Source of the DNA: Corylus avellana | Lineage: Eukaryota; Streptophyta; Magnoliopsida; Fagales; Betulaceae | Assembly (NCBI RefSeq): GCF_901000735.1 | Contig: NC_081543.1 | Span: 28,914,771 to 28,978,770, forward strand | Reading direction: 5' to 3' | DNA length: 64,000 nt | Shown here: positions 13,900-26,500 of the stretch, piece by piece | Layout of the letters: every line of letters starts with the position of its first letter | How positions within the stretch are numbered: the stretch's first letter is position 1 | Translations under genes and position numbers: made by a program | The notes under the pieces: model-generated | Database searches by the model: none | What the model saw: only the letters and a program-made list of their open reading frames with translations | Told to the model about the DNA's origin: nothing

Positions 13900-13950
13900 C
13901 GAGTTGGTGATTATGTGAAATGCCAAGGTGTAATCTCTAGTTATATATGA
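13900..13950 (-). promoter_or_regulatory. Putative core promoter of the MINDY gene
   Basis: On the minus strand a TATATAA box lies at about 13948-13940. It is followed after about 30 bases by a CA-rich, then CT-rich leader (13910-13727) typical of plant 5' UTRs, ending at the ATG. The transcription start near 13910 is inferred from this spacing only. Confidence 0.4.
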
Positions 13951-14019
13951 ACGACATTAGTGTGATTAGTGATTTTTTTTTTTCTTTTAAAAAAAAGTAG
14001 AGAAAAATAAATGTAGTTA

Positions 14020-14655
14020 TTCTATCTGGGCATGATCATAGTAGTATTTATTTTGTTAGGAAGCCGCATAAGAGGAGTTTATAGCACTCCTTCAAGTTCG
14101 GCTGAGTCATAACATGACTTAACCCCTCTTATAAGAGTAGAATTCTACAACAAAGAGACTACTTGCAAGCATGAATCTTATGAAGCTCTTGAAATATTTG
14201 AAGTTATCATGTCTTTTATCTTATCCTAAAGTAGAGTAGTTTAATAAATATCTTAGAGTTATAGTAGTTTAATTACTTAAGGAGGCTTAACTAATTTCAA
14301 TTGTTATCCATTAGTTATCGTTTATATCTTTATATTTTCAATGTATCTTTATTTAAGGACGTTCAATCAATAAAGAATAAATTAGAAAATTAATCTCAAA
14401 CCTTGTGTTTGAAAAGAGTTTTAGGTTTTCTCAAAATCTAAAAGGTTTAGGTTCCAATCTAAGATCTAGGTTCCCTTAAAACCCAAATTCTATCACCGTT
14501 ATATATTCACATAACAACCTCACCAAAGCATCAATGGAAACAAAGGTGATTTACACTAATCGGGCATAGAGATTCTCATTGCGGGATTCATACCCATGCC
14601 TTATAGTGTGTACTTAATTGAAAATTCTCTTGAGCCATTGAACCACCACCTTAGA
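14020..14655. repeat. Dispersed repeat (copy 1), split by an LTR-like insertion
   Basis: 14020-14135 and 14555-14655 together resemble the single block at 23690-23975. Both have TAGTTATTCTATCTGGGCAT-like starts, a CTCC(T/C)TCAAGT(T/C)CG core, and a 3' part with GGGA(T/G)TC...CCCATGCC-like sequence ending in a CCACC/CCATCC tract. The 400-base segment 14140-14540 between them is absent from copy 2. It reads like a short LTR, with AATCAATAAAG-type polyadenylation sequence. The family identity is unknown. Confidence 0.45.
14140..14540 (+). mobile_element. Possible solo LTR interrupting an older repeat
   Basis: The segment is absent from the related repeat at 23690-23975. It contains a TTATTTAAGGACG region followed by AATCAATAAAG and then CTTGTGTTTGAAAAGAG, an order common in plant Ty1-copia LTRs. 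Exact TG/CA ends and a target duplication were not established. Confidence 0.3.
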
Positions 14656-15109
14656 TGGTGATTAGTAATATTAAATATAAGGAAAATAGTAATGCTAAAC
14701 ATCACCTTATCTCCATCCTTCGAATATTATAGAAAACCATGTTATATATGCTTTGAAAATAGAAGAATAATGAGGTGATGTGTATCATTACTCTAAGGAA
14801 ACTGCTAGTCATCCTCCCATTTTACTTTTATTTCCTTACTCCTACGTGTCACCACATCAATCCAACAAAAAACAAAAAAATTTGCCCAATCTCTAGGATT
14901 GGTTGGTCACTCAGACCAAACCTCCAAGGGTGATGACACCACCTTTAGAGCCCACAGAAGTAAGGAAAGGATGTAATACAACGATTGGTTTAAAGAAGGA
15001 TTAATACGGATCGTAAGTTTTGTAATTGAACTTAATCATGAGCTCCTTATTGCTCTAAGTATATGTTTTTTTTCGTAGAGATAGAGTCGTAACAAGTGCC
15101 AATTTTTTT

Positions 15110-16040
15110 TAAGCAAAATGGTGACCAAAAGTGCCAAGATTCATAATCCATGCAAGTGTCATTCGGACAGGAAGAAAGGTCGTTCAGACGCTCAAGAATT
15201 CTACATTTCCCAAGTGCCTCGTCAGCAATCTCATTTGCAATCCCGTCCGGACGAGATCGAGAAACAAGAATTGCAGAGAGCCTCGTCTGCAATCTCGTAT
15301 GCACCCCGTCCAGACGCCCAAGAAAGAATTTTGCAATGCGTTCCCGAGATCTCCCTAGCTCTGTCTGGACGGGACTTCTCCCTGTCCAGACGGCCATGTC
15401 AAATATCCCCATTCGGCCGTGTTATTTGATCCCTGTCCGGATGGCCTATGCTCCCACCCGGACACCGCGTACCTGTAATAGTCTTAAATGGTTTCAAATT
15501 GTGTCCTAGATCTAGGGATTGTGGGGCTATTATAAATACATCTCTATAAAAAGAGATAGGTATGAATTTTCACCCCAGAGAGTTCGTCAGAGGTTGTGCT
15601 AAGAGAGATCATATACGGTGAGCATTAAATTGAATATCTTAGAGTTTGAGTTATTTCTTTGATAAATCTACGGTTAAGAAGTCTATCAAAAGGGTCCGGT
15701 AAAAGAGAATTACGTTGAAGAAGATTGTGAGCAAGCAGACGAGTTATAAGCTTGTCGATCTTATAGACCCAAGGTCTTACAAAGGGTTATAAGTATTCCT
15801 AATGTCTGTAATTTCTGGATAATCTTTTGATAGTGATTTCCTAAGGTTGGCTGCCCGGAAAGGTTTTACTTTTAGATCTATTTCTAAAATATTTCATCTT
15901 CGTAACCAAAATATCTATGTCTGCTTCTTTATCGCTTTACATATTTTGGTGTTTGAATTATTTATTGCTTCATAGTATTAATTCCACATAAATTGTGATA
16001 AACAAGTTTTTTGGAGTCGGCATAACGTTTTTCAACACTC
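15110..16040 (+). mobile_element. Probable LTR-retrotransposon LTR or solo LTR
   Basis: The region has LTR-like architecture: a GC-richer 5' part with repeated GTCCGGACGG-like motifs (15170-15470), a TATA box (TATAAATA, near 15531) with CTCTATAAAAAGAGATAGG just after it, and an AT-rich 3' part ending near GTTTTTCAACA (about 16035). No primer-binding site follows, so it is either a solo LTR or a wrongly bounded fragment. Small open frames here follow the GC-rich motif array and match no known protein. Confidence 0.4.
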
Positions 16041-16790
16041 AATGAATTCAATGTACCCAAGGTGTCAGCTACATTTATCATGTCTCAAGATCCTGTATCT
16101 TCATTGATTACAGTTGATATTACTGTATATAGCACCCATGCTTATAAAAATAATAATAATAATAATAATTAAAAAAAAAAAAAGGCTTATAGAATTCCTT
16201 GAAGTTAATTGTTGTGATTTTTGGGATAGATTGTTGTAATGTTTCACTTTTATTATAATGTTAATCTTTTTGGAATTTCTAATGCGTTGATAGTAGCTTT
16301 GTTGGTGAACTTTGTTGAAGGAATTTTGTTTGGATTGTCTTAATGTTTTATTTATGACTTTCGGTTTTATTCGTTCTACAAATTAGTCCAAATAATTTTT
16401 GAGACATTATTCCATCCAAGTAATGAACTAATTAAGCAAAAGCTTATACACAAACAGGGCAACCTTTCAACATTGCAAATAGAGAGTACCTTGAAATATT
16501 ATTTCTCCTTATGCTAACTGTTGAACCAATTTAATAGAAAAGACTAAAAACATCTTATTCATTCTAGCTTAATGATTTGAGGTGGATAAATTCAAACTTG
16601 AAAAATAATTTACGAAATTTAAAAACGGAAACCCTTTTTTGACATTAAAGAAGTTTTTTTCATTAAACCTAACATATTTGTGTTCACACCAAGTATCATA
16701 TATTACAAAAAATGTTTTTTTAAAAAAATATATTTTACGAACTAATTATTCAATTCTAATATCTCAACTTCTACTACACAACACCAACAT

Positions 16791-17286
16791 AAACACATCA
16801 AAGTCTTTTGTTTGTGCGCATGTGAACTTTGTTCTCTAATTGCTCAAATTTCTTCCACTAATGACCATTTCAACAGAAAATAAGAAACCTACAAAATAAA
16901 GGGAAAATAACATTAATGGAGAAATATAAAAAGGCCCTCCAAACTGACAGCCGTTACTAAAGTAGCCCAACAAAGTACCAAAATGTGTCAAAGTGGCCAC
17001 TTCGCTAGTCAGTCCCGTTAGTTTGGATGAAAAATGTATCACGTGCTGTCCACGTGATTTTTTTTTTACTTGAACTTACAAAAATGCCCTTTTTGGAAAA
17101 ACACTCTTAAAAATCACCCTCAACCGACTTCGTTTGGCATGCCTAAAAAAATACCCATACATAAACACATCAAAAGTCGCTTCTTTTGTTTGTGCGCATG
17201 TGAACTTTGTGCACTAATTGCTCCCACTAAAGACCATTTCAACAGAGAATAAGAAACCTCCAAAATAAAGGGAAAATAACATTAAT
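16791..17286. repeat. Direct repeat of about 125 bp (16791-16916 and 17163-17286)
   Basis: The two copies share AAACACATCAAA, TTTTGTTTGTGCGCATGTGA, CCATTTCAACAGA and AAAATAAAGGGAAAATAACA, with small indels. They are about 370 bases apart and flank a segment (16920-17110) of the 'one value per crop' low-copy type often seen in MULE ends. A duplication created by, or later split by, an insertion is likely. Confidence 0.65.
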
Positions 17287-18616
17287 CAGGTTAGAGGATC
17301 TGCATTAAATGTCAAAATGTAATTAGAAATTATACCGTCACTAAAACTATCTTTCCTTGGAGGAGGAATATTATTCTTAGGAGGAAAAAGAGATATCTTC
17401 TATGGACTTCAAGGAGTTGACTCAAGAAGTGAGAGAGTCTTGATGGTATTTTCATAAGTCTAAGGTTCAAATTTTCTTGTGTGCAAACAATTCCTTGGAA
17501 TAAGCTAAAGTATTACTTGAACGGTGTAGAAAAAGTGCTATCCCAAAAAATGCAGCATGCTCATATATATTCTGATTAAGGACACTAAAACAGACAATTG
17601 TGTTTCTATATATTAGTTACATGAAACAGAAGAAACACAGTTCCCACATTGGCAAAATTGCCTTGGCTTGGCTTGCGGATTTGGCACATTTATCAGGCCA
17701 TACAAATATAGAATCCACTTACAAAAGAGAAAAAGAAGCAAGGAAATCTGACCATAGACATATACTTTGACACGAGGACCACATAAATAGACAATCTGGG
17801 AAATGTCATGGCCAAGCAGGACTTTTCCATGAAGATAAATTAACACGTGGATTGATTAAATTCTTAAATCTAAAAGGAAATATGGTCAAGAGATTGTGAC
17901 AATAATTTAGGGGCCAGTTGGGCTGAGAACAGAGAGGATTTTTGGGCTTAAAATGTCACCTTCCACATGTCACTATTTTACCAAATTTTTGTAGTGTGGC
18001 CAAATTTTGTTGGCGTTTTCGGGGCGGCGACAATTTTTTCTTGACATTTATTTTAAGCCGAAAAAAACCAATTTTCAAAAAAAAAAAAAAAAAAAAACCT
18101 CTGTGCTTTTATTATAACGCCAACAAGGCAACAAATTAATAAATGCTGAAATTTTTTCAAGACATTGATTCACTAATTTTGGTGTATAAAAATTGTCCGA
18201 AATCAGTGTATTTTTTTGTAGTGTGGAATATTTGGGTAGGAAAAGATGAACCGTTTGTACTTAGATCCATTGACAAATAGTATGCTATTTTGAGAAACTC
18301 TCCCGGTGATAAGTGGCTTTAAGGAAATTCTTAAGTACTTAGACAGGTATTAGGGTGAGTGTTCGACTCCGACATTAGGAGCTCCAAACTTGATTAGTAT
18401 TAATTGGCTTGATCTTATTGATATCTTGATGGGGTTGGGTCAAGCTATGGCTTAATGGACTTTCAGTTTTTACTGCCTATGCCTCGCTTGTTCAGTTCTC
18501 AGAGAGCAAGTGTTACAATAATCACGCCCAAATAAAGTAACTATTTTGATTGCTCTCTCCGACCTTTATAATTTAAAAAAAAAAAAAAAAAAAAAGAGAA
18601 AGGTCTACAATAGTTA

Positions 18617-18651
18617 TTTATTGACTGTTTACATCCCAAACAGTCAATAAA
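18617..18651. repeat. Perfect 14-bp hairpin
   Basis: TTTATTGACTGTTT is followed by a 7-base loop (ACATCCC) and the exact reverse complement AAACAGTCAATAAA. It stands in gene-free spacer and might be the core of a small foldback element. Confidence 0.7.
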
Positions 18652-18659
18652 TGTCCCCT

Positions 18660-21600
18660 CATAATCACTACTAGCAATATGGCTTTTTTGTGTACTCATT
18701 CCAGCTCAAGCAACTAAGTTTTGGATCATGTGGACATCTCTACAACAGGACAGTGATTAAAAGGATAAGTTTGCAGTGCCCAATTGTTGAAAATATTGAT
18801 AAAAATGCCTCGACATGTTTGCAGGCTGCAGTCTCCATTGTATCTGCAGTCTGCAGATAAGCCTGCAAAAGCAATGAGTGCTATTCGATCCTCAAATTTG
18901 AGTTGCTATTAGATACAAAAAACTTATTATCTCTAAGACGACAACAACAATGGCATTTCAATTTTCAAACAGATAACTTGGTTTTGAATGACAGGACCAA
19001 ATTTACACTAATCAGGTAACTGTCATGACAAATTTACAATCTGAGAATCCCCATAATTCTCAAACACCAATTATTTTCAGGAAATAAAGAAATCAAGAAC
19101 ATTATATCTTTTATATAGCAGTGAATAGGCTGAAATGAGAGCCAATGACGGTGGCTTGAGGGTGTGGCCTGTGGGTTGGGTCTCAGGTGAAGCCGAGAGA
19201 GTGAGAGACAAAGATGCAAGCATTCGGGGGGGTTTATACCAAGAAGGAGCCAAGGCGGAGGAGACGGGTGTAGGTGGATCTTGTGGTTTTTGTTGAATGG
19301 GCAACAATATGGTTGCCGATGACAAATTGTTTCATAAATTCAGTGTTTTCATGTCCATTATATTTGATGTTCTAAACTAAAGTGTCAAACTCCTATCGGA
19401 GGCTAAAAAAGAGTGGATTTACACTGATGCCTGATAGAAGTAATTCTCAATATTTATGTACAATTTTGAAAGCATATTCATTATCTCATTAAAATTTGTT
19501 CATTTCTTGGTTGGGGCCAATCTTTTAGGAAATTGAATTTTGGGCATATAAGGCTTCACTGCCACATGAATACTTTCTTGGAAAGTATATGTCTTTTGGC
19601 CCTTTATAGAAATGACATTGTCTTTGAAGGAATCAACATCACGCTTCTCTACCTCATGCTCTGCTTAAGAAGATTTTGGTTCATCTCTAGGCATTTTTCC
19701 ACTTTGTTATCAACATGTTTATCACTCAGTTGTAATTGATTTGATTTGTTCAAATCAATCTAAATAAATATATGTTCAAGAATACATATTTTGAAAGATT
19801 AAAACACTATTTTGTGAAGAAAAAGAAGAATATACAAGAAATCCAAATGCCAAGAAATTATGTATACTATAAACAAAATGAAAAAAAAAACCCAGATTGG
19901 GGGCCTCCTCATAGCCTAAACCAACCCATGAAATCGATGGAAAGCAACTTCATCTTCTTTGATTTTGTAGAATGCCAGTCGGTAGAGCCTCCACCTTCTC
20001 TATTTTCTTCTCTCCATCTTTTTCTTATGTTAGAAACACAAAATAAGAAGGAAGTTTTATATGGAACTCGCCCAGATTTTCAAGCTTGGATTGCAGGCCA
20101 ATTTTGATAGAATTTAGAATGCAAAAATATAAAGTAGAAATATAAATAAGAGAGACAAGATTAAGGTAGTTCGGCAATATGCTTATATTCACATACTAAA
20201 GCTTTATGACAACATTTAGTTTTTATTGAATGATTTAATAGTACATAGAAGGCTTCAATATATAGAAGCGAAATGGAAAAAAACTCTTATACCTTAGCAA
20301 TGTGGGACAAGCTCACATATTCTCTAACAAATTTTAGCGTAGTAAAGGTTGAAATTAGGAAAAACATGTTGTATAATTTTGAATTAGATGTTGAATGGCT
20401 CCAATTTAACCTTAATCTGATGCTTGGATTGAAAGATATAATCAAAATATTGAGACATGTACAGAATGATTCTAAGTCCGAAAGTAAATTAGATTCGATT
20501 TTTTTCTTCTCATTTTGAACGCATATATGTATATTCTCTACTTAATGCTTTCAACATGTATTTGGCAGCTATGACCTGATTCTTAGGTTTTTGTTTCATA
20601 TATTTTCATTCTAGACCCACATCACAATCTTTTCTCAAATGGTCATCACCGAAAATTTAATTTAGGCACGATTTTTGGGCTTTTATTGACTAGAATGAAT
20701 AATCTCCAATCTATTGCATATATAAGAAGATAAAAATTGTAATTATATATAATCCAACACATTTACAACCTAGAAACTATAATTTTGGAGTAAATATAAT
20801 ATCAATATTTCTTGATTATTAGAGTTTGTTTGGCTGGTCTTTTGAGAGCTTCAATCAATATGTTAGTTGCCATCAAGTGGCACTTCGTATTATTTTAATA
20901 GTATTAGGTTTATTATGTAAGTGACTTCATATTATATATAAAGTATTCTATTTAGTTAAGATATGGTATTGAGATGGATTTATATAGGTGAGTTTGTGGT
21001 TTCAAAAAGAAAAGAAAAGAAAAATACATGCAATTTAAGGGGCGTGAATCATAAGTATGTGGTAGGTCATATGAAATATGGGATTATTCTCTTTATTGAC
21101 TTACTATTTAAGTTGGGATGTTACACTTTTAGTGGTGGTCAGTTGTACGCCGGTAATGGCCATGACAGTGAGCCTATGGAGGTAGGGGTCGGCAACTAGA
21201 AAGATGATTGCACTTTATGTAGAATTTATCATTAAAACTCGGTTTACAAGGGGAGGGTGTCCAAAACTTATAGACACATGGTTATTTGTAATATACCATA
21301 ACACTCTATAATCGACGTCCACGACAACTTACTCGATTGGTAGTCCTTTAATTTCTCTTTTAGTGGATTCAGCCACATCAATATTCAATTACATACTTAA
21401 TACTATGCAAATAAATGTATAGTACAAATATTTTAATTTAGCCAATAAGTCACAATCTCCTTAACTCAACCGCAAAGCCCCAATCCATTCCATCACATAC
21501 TCGACGAACTGAGTTCAATCTCATACTCGATGTAGTGCGGGCTATGATATCAATTTGCAAAATGAGAGTGCCCAAAGCCTCAAACCTTTATTATATACAT
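18660..21600. other. Intergenic, no supported gene
   Basis: AT-rich spacer. Open frames of up to about 110 codons occur (for example around 19772-20107), but they show no family resemblance, no splice context and no codon bias. No element with clear ends was found. Confidence 0.5.
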
Positions 21601-21632
21601 AATTAAGACTTAAGACACATGTGAAAGAGTTA

Positions 21633-21865
21633 GGGCATGTTTGGGTGTATGTTTGAGGGGCTTAAAAGTGCGTTTAACACTCCAAAAAGTCCGTTTGAAA
21701 AAAAAAAAAAAAAAAACTTATTTGGTAAAAGAAATTTAAAACGCTTTTAAGGGCTAAAAAATAATCAAAACACACTTTTGGCAAAAACTTAAAAATGAAG
21801 CTTTTACCAAAAAACGTTTTTTAACTTAAAAGCTCTATTTCTCAAATATAATCCCAAACATGTTC
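21633..21865. mobile_element. MITE, probably PIF/Harbinger type (233 bp)
   Basis: Imperfect terminal inverted repeats GGGCATGTTTGGG / CCCAAACATGTTC are flanked by a TTA target duplication (21630-21632 and 21866-21868). The interior has the two-armed pattern GTGCGTTTAACACT... and ...AAAGCTCTATTTCTCAAA. A related, more decayed copy lies at about 38540-38735. Confidence 0.65.
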
Positions 21866-23032
21866 TTAGTATTAGTATTGTAACAGGAAGAGCTACACAT
21901 TCCAAATTTTCTTCTCAAATAATGTGTCACTATTTCATGAGATTTATTATTTTGAGAAGTGTGTTACCAACTCATAAAATGATGACTTATCATTTAACAA
22001 CCAACTTTTGAAACAAAAATTTGGGATGTTTAGCGTTTTTCATTATTAACAAGTAACAAGGAGAGAGAGTTTGAATTTAAGCCCATATTTGTTGAGGCGG
22101 GAGATTTTGAGTAGTTTTGTTAACAATAAACTGTTCCCATTATTGTACCCGTACTTTAGGATAGTAATTGGACGGAGGTGAATCTTGTTTGCCGCGCCCG
22201 CCCAGAATAAGATGAGATCACCGGAAAATGGGAATCCCAGATATGCGTGGGTGCGCTTGGCGCATGGGGCATGGCAGAAAAAGTAGCATTTTTGGGCGTG
22301 TGAGGAAGAAAAAGTAGGTGGCCAGGAGGAGGGACCACTGTCGACTCAGCTCACCACCAACGTCGAGACTTGAAAAATCTGCAGATCGAATAATATCTTT
22401 TTTATTTTTACTTTCTTCTCTCATTAATCTTCTGTTTTGGTTTCTTCCCCCCATAAAGGACTTTAAAAAACAGTGCACATGTTCCCACTGCATGCTTCCT
22501 TCCAGTTCCAGATAATATTAGCTGCAGATCATTCATTGCAACAAAATCGGTCAAGTCTTTGGTCTTCCGAAAAAGCTATCTCCAACCCAACCTCACTTGT
22601 ATACCAGACAATTGAGAGGGTGCTATTGCCTATCTTTTATTCTGTAGCCAGAATCTTAAAAGCCTAAAAAAGGCTTCAAATGGATCGTTAAATGAATAAA
22701 TAAAGGTAAGGAGTTTAATGCATCTTCATCCACTTTTCTCTTTTCCAACAATTAATAATAATTTTTTTTTTTTTTTTTTTTTTAAATGACCCTTGTCTCC
22801 AAAATTTAATGTTCATTGTTAGAACAGTTATCGGAACGGGTTGGCGGGAGATAACTCAAATGTTTAAGTCAATATGAACGATAAAAATAGGTATAAGAAT
22901 ATGAGGGTTTATAGACGGGTTGCCATTGGGCGATGCCGCGCGAGTATTTGGATTACTAGGCCCAACATTCATCATGGGTTGAACCTCAAAGGGAAAGAAA
23001 TATCATTCTTACACATGCTTCTTCCCACTAAA

Positions 23033-23470
23033 AGCATTCTCAATGGAAGAGCCAAATGTTATTTTTATATAAAATGATTCTTCAAATGTTTAAAAAGCCC
23101 TATATATTGGATTAGCCAAAAGAAAATGTAAAATAGATATTTGATTGGAAGAGCTAAAAAAAAACTAAATGTAGCAGCACTTTTTAATGGAGTCATTTTA
23201 TTTTTTATTGTTTCTCTCACCTGTTTTCTCTTTTTCCCAAATCTTTTCCTACTTTTCTTTGCATGTTCTCGTTTTTCCAAAATTTTTTCTATTTTTTTTC
23301 TCACATGTTCTCTTTTTCCAATAACTCACTTTTAATAATATTTAAATGATATAGATAAAAATATAGCTAATCGGATGTGGATGCATTTAAAAATTCATTA
23401 GCTAAACTAGATAAAAGTAGTTTTGAGGAGCTATTTTGCATAAAAATTTGGCTCCTCCATTGAGAATGCT
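23033..23470. mobile_element. MITE of about 438 bp with 25-bp terminal inverted repeats
   Basis: The left end AGCATTCTCAATGGAAGAGC and the right end (reverse complement AGCATTCTCAATGGAGGAGC) match over at least 25 bases with one difference. CTAAA flanks both ends (23028-23032 and 23471-23475). Read as a 3-bp TAA duplication with GAGCATT/AAGCATT ends, this fits PIF/Harbinger. The interior is AT-rich without coding capacity. Confidence 0.7.
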
Positions 23471-23689
23471 CTAAATAAGCAGTATAGTTGTGGCACCTTT
23501 CTCATGTTACCATGGGCTCATAGTTAGTATTGGGCTTATCTCCCTTCATCCCATCCAAGAATGGAATTCAATCAAGAATCTGGACCATTACTTAGGGGCT
23601 GAATATAATTCTAAAATAAATTCTTCTAGGTCTGCTCTCAAAAATATGTGAATGATATATATATATATTCTAATTAAAAAGGTAAGCAG

Positions 23690-23975
23690 GAGAGATAAAT
23701 TGTAGCTATTCTACCTATGCATAACCATAGCAGCATATACCTGCTGAGAACCGTATATGAGGGGCCTAGACAGTGGGAACTCTAAGTGCTCCCTCAAGTC
23801 CGACTAAACTATATCCTGACCCACCTCCATTAGGGCATCAGTATGACTTAAGTTGACTAATACTATTAGAATTGAGAATTTTCATTTCGGGAGTCGAATT
23901 CTCGCCCTAGTACATGCTCATAGCAAAGTGTAAATAGTCTAAGGTTTACTTAATTTGTACTTGTGCTAGACCATC
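23690..23975. repeat. Dispersed repeat (copy 2), uninterrupted
   Basis: Related to the split copy at 14020-14655. It carries GTGCTCCCTCAAGTCCGACT, a TTCGGGAGTCGAATTCTCGC segment and ends in a T run near 23980. The TTCGGGAGTCGAATTC part faintly recalls a tRNA B box, but no A box was found. Confidence 0.4.
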
Positions 23976-24189
23976 CATTTTTTTTTTCCTAATCAATACA
24001 AATTTTAAATTAAAAAAATTGTTAAATACTTTTTACCATGGGACAAATGTAAAACTAGTTAAATTTTCAAATCAAAACGGGGAAAAGAAAAATGACAAAC
24101 TATTTATGGCACACTCATCAAATGTAGTTTGTTGATCTTTTAAATTCCTTTATACGTTCTTTTAGGAGAAAAATGAAAGAAGAATCGAG

Positions 24190-25225
24190 TTGAAGAGATT
24201 GACTCAAAAGAGAGAGAGGCTCTAACCTCTCTCTAGAAAAATTTTACAAATTTAGGTTTTTTTCTTCTTCCATCTCCTTGTGAGGTTTTTCCATGGAGGA
24301 GATATGGAGTTTTTCTCCATTCTCCTCCCTCTTCTCTGTTTATATTTTCAAGTTTTGTTATTTTTTTCCCGTTGTTTTTGTTGTTGTGCACTCCAACTAG
24401 TCCAAGAGCTCAAACCTCTTTCATCCTCTCTGACCAGCCTCCACTCTGTTGTTGTCTGTTCACCACTGTGCAGCGCCGCTCACCTCCTCGAAACTGGTTG
24501 GGTTTTTTAAATCTAGTTTTCTCAAAACTAGATCTAGCCTCTTCGGTCAGTTTCCCACCATCACGCGTCAACTCACCTCGTTTCTCGGCTTCTCAGCTTC
24601 CCAACGCCACCTCCTCCGGCCAGATCCGACCACCATGTGTCAGCGCGTGGATCTCACCTTCCGGCGCGTCTGCGCCACACTCCTACCAGTGTTCGCCAAA
24701 CTCCGCTCCCCGGCCGTTGCTACTGTTTTTTGGTCTTTTTGTTACTTTCCTGTTGTTCTTATCTACTGTCGTATTTTGTTGCTTTTTGTGTTTTGTGGGT
24801 TACTGTCTACTAGCTTTTTATTGGTTTGTTTATTTAGTAAAGACTTTTGTAACTGAATTTGTGTTGGTTCCTCTCTTTACAACAGTCCTAGTTACGAACT
24901 CTAGTAGTACTTTTATCGCTTTAGCCTCCTTCCGGCGGTTGTTGTTGGTTACAAGTGAGGGTTCAGATAGGTTCACCTTAATCTGTGCCCATTTTGCTTT
25001 TGAAACCGCCTTGCGCGGTCCCTTGAGAAAACCAGGTTACTTGTTTGTCTTATTTCCTACATTTTGTAATTATTTTCGCACTGTTTTAGTTTGTTTTTGG
25101 TCTATTGTTGAGAAGTCCACCCCTTTTCGTTTTTAGGATCGTCCCCACTCCCCTCCTTCTTCCTTTTGGATCAGGAGTGAAAATAATCATTCTCTGTAAC
25201 CCCTTCCTTATTCAATTAGAAAAAA
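24190..25225 (+). mobile_element. Retroposon-like segment ending in poly(A)
   Basis: A block with higher GC and strong pyrimidine bias, starting near GAGAGAGAGGCTCTAACC. It ends in GTAACCCCTTCCTTATTCAA followed by a 13-A run (about 25219-25231), which resembles a LINE leader or a non-autonomous retroposon. A 254-codon open frame at 24372-25136 is rich in Phe, Leu, Ser and Cys, shows no domain I recognise, and probably reflects base composition. Target duplications were not found. Confidence 0.35.
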
Positions 25226-25229
25226 AAAA

Positions 25230-26500
25230 AAATGATTACTTTTTTTTCCTATAAAAATAAATACTTTGGAGGGAATGATTAATTGGAAACTGTGAAAAAG
25301 AGAAGAAATTTTAATCTTATTTTCATATTTACAGAAGACCATTAACATTGTGGCCTAATAATTTATTTCCATAGATATAACGGATTGAAATTGTATTCTT
25401 AATTAAGGTTAAGACAAAAGATGCGATCACAAATCCTATTATGCAATATTACATAGTTATAAACGTCGTTAAAAATCTAAAAACCCTGAAACTTTCTTGC
25501 TTTTAAACCAAGAACCTCACTCTCACTCTCAGCACCGCTAGTATCAGTCTTCCGGCCACCATCAAACCTTTACAACTAAATTGTTAAAAAAAAAAAAAAA
25601 AAATCCTTTACAAACTAACAAACCCATTTGCTAGTTTTTCAGAGGAAAAAAATGTTAGAAATTCATGTAAATTTTATAGCGTGTTTTTTGGCACATTTAA
25701 TTTGTTTGATAATACTTTTTTTTTTTTTTAATTCTTCTTAAGATAAAAACATCAACAACCAATAAAAAAATATATATATATATATATATATATAAAACAC
25801 TCTAGCTACTACTTTTACATATATGTCATATATTAAAAAAATAATAATAATAAAAAAATAAAGTACATATAAAAACATTAAAGAAACTGTATTTTCGGCA
25901 AATCCTAGTCCGCTCCTCGTCATCACCAGTGACGCGACTATGAATATTACCCCTAGAAAGTAGAAAAGGAGAAAAGCAAATGCCCCGAAGCAAAACCACA
26001 GAAGGACCATAACAATGTCGAATAATATCTTCCATCACCGGCTGACTTGTCAATATATGGTTGGTCCAGATGTCGTTTCATTGTACGGATGCCCCAACAA
26101 TCTCGTACGGACAAGCCATTCTTTTTCTTTTTACTCCACGAGGGAACATCCTACGGTGCCCAACCAGTGCTCCAAATTTCCCTGCAACTCTGGGTTCCAA
26201 CCGGTCCAGGTGTAACTGGCAACCAAAAGGCGACAGGAATGTTCGACGTTTTTTCCCTCCACACCCACACGCCCTCTCTGCCGCCTGTGCAGTCACCGAG
26301 GAGAGAAGTTGTCGTTCTCGTTTGTCCACGTTGCGTGAAAACACTCGATGGCACCGAATTTCCATGCCTCTAAAATGAGGTTCCTTAATTGGATGGTCCA
26401 ATTACGGGTTCATATGTTTTTGGCACTTATTCCTGTTTTTTCTTTTTCTGGGATGTGTCTATTTTTGCCCTTGTGGTTACCCAAAAAAGAAAGAGATTAG
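25230..26500. other. Spacer upstream of the MADS gene
   Basis: From 25880 to 26400 the GC content rises and open frames appear on both strands (for example 26047-26378), which points to composition rather than coding. This is the expected position of the MADS-gene promoter. I found no perfect CC(A/T)6GG CArG box. The long pyrimidine-rich leader begins near 26540. Confidence 0.4.
25770..25800. repeat. TA microsatellite
   Basis: A TATATA tract of about 24 bases in AT-rich spacer. Other TA tracts lie near 34332-34354, 35349-35372, 51892-51916, 59739-59757 and 61475-61505. Confidence 0.8.

Noticed and set aside
15047..15509. Open frames of about 120 codons on both strands at 15.1-15.5 kb
   Set aside because: They follow the GTCCGGACGG motif array of an LTR-like repeat, and all translations are Arg/Ser-rich with no conserved domain.
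24372..25136. 254-codon open frame on the plus strand
   Set aside because: Its composition is Phe/Leu/Ser/Cys-heavy and follows the pyrimidine-rich base bias; no domain is visible, and it sits inside a retroposon-like block with a poly(A) end.
26047..26401. Several overlapping open frames of about 105 codons on both strands upstream of the MADS gene
   Set aside because: Frames on opposite strands open together because GC is locally higher. None resembles a known protein, and the position fits a promoter.
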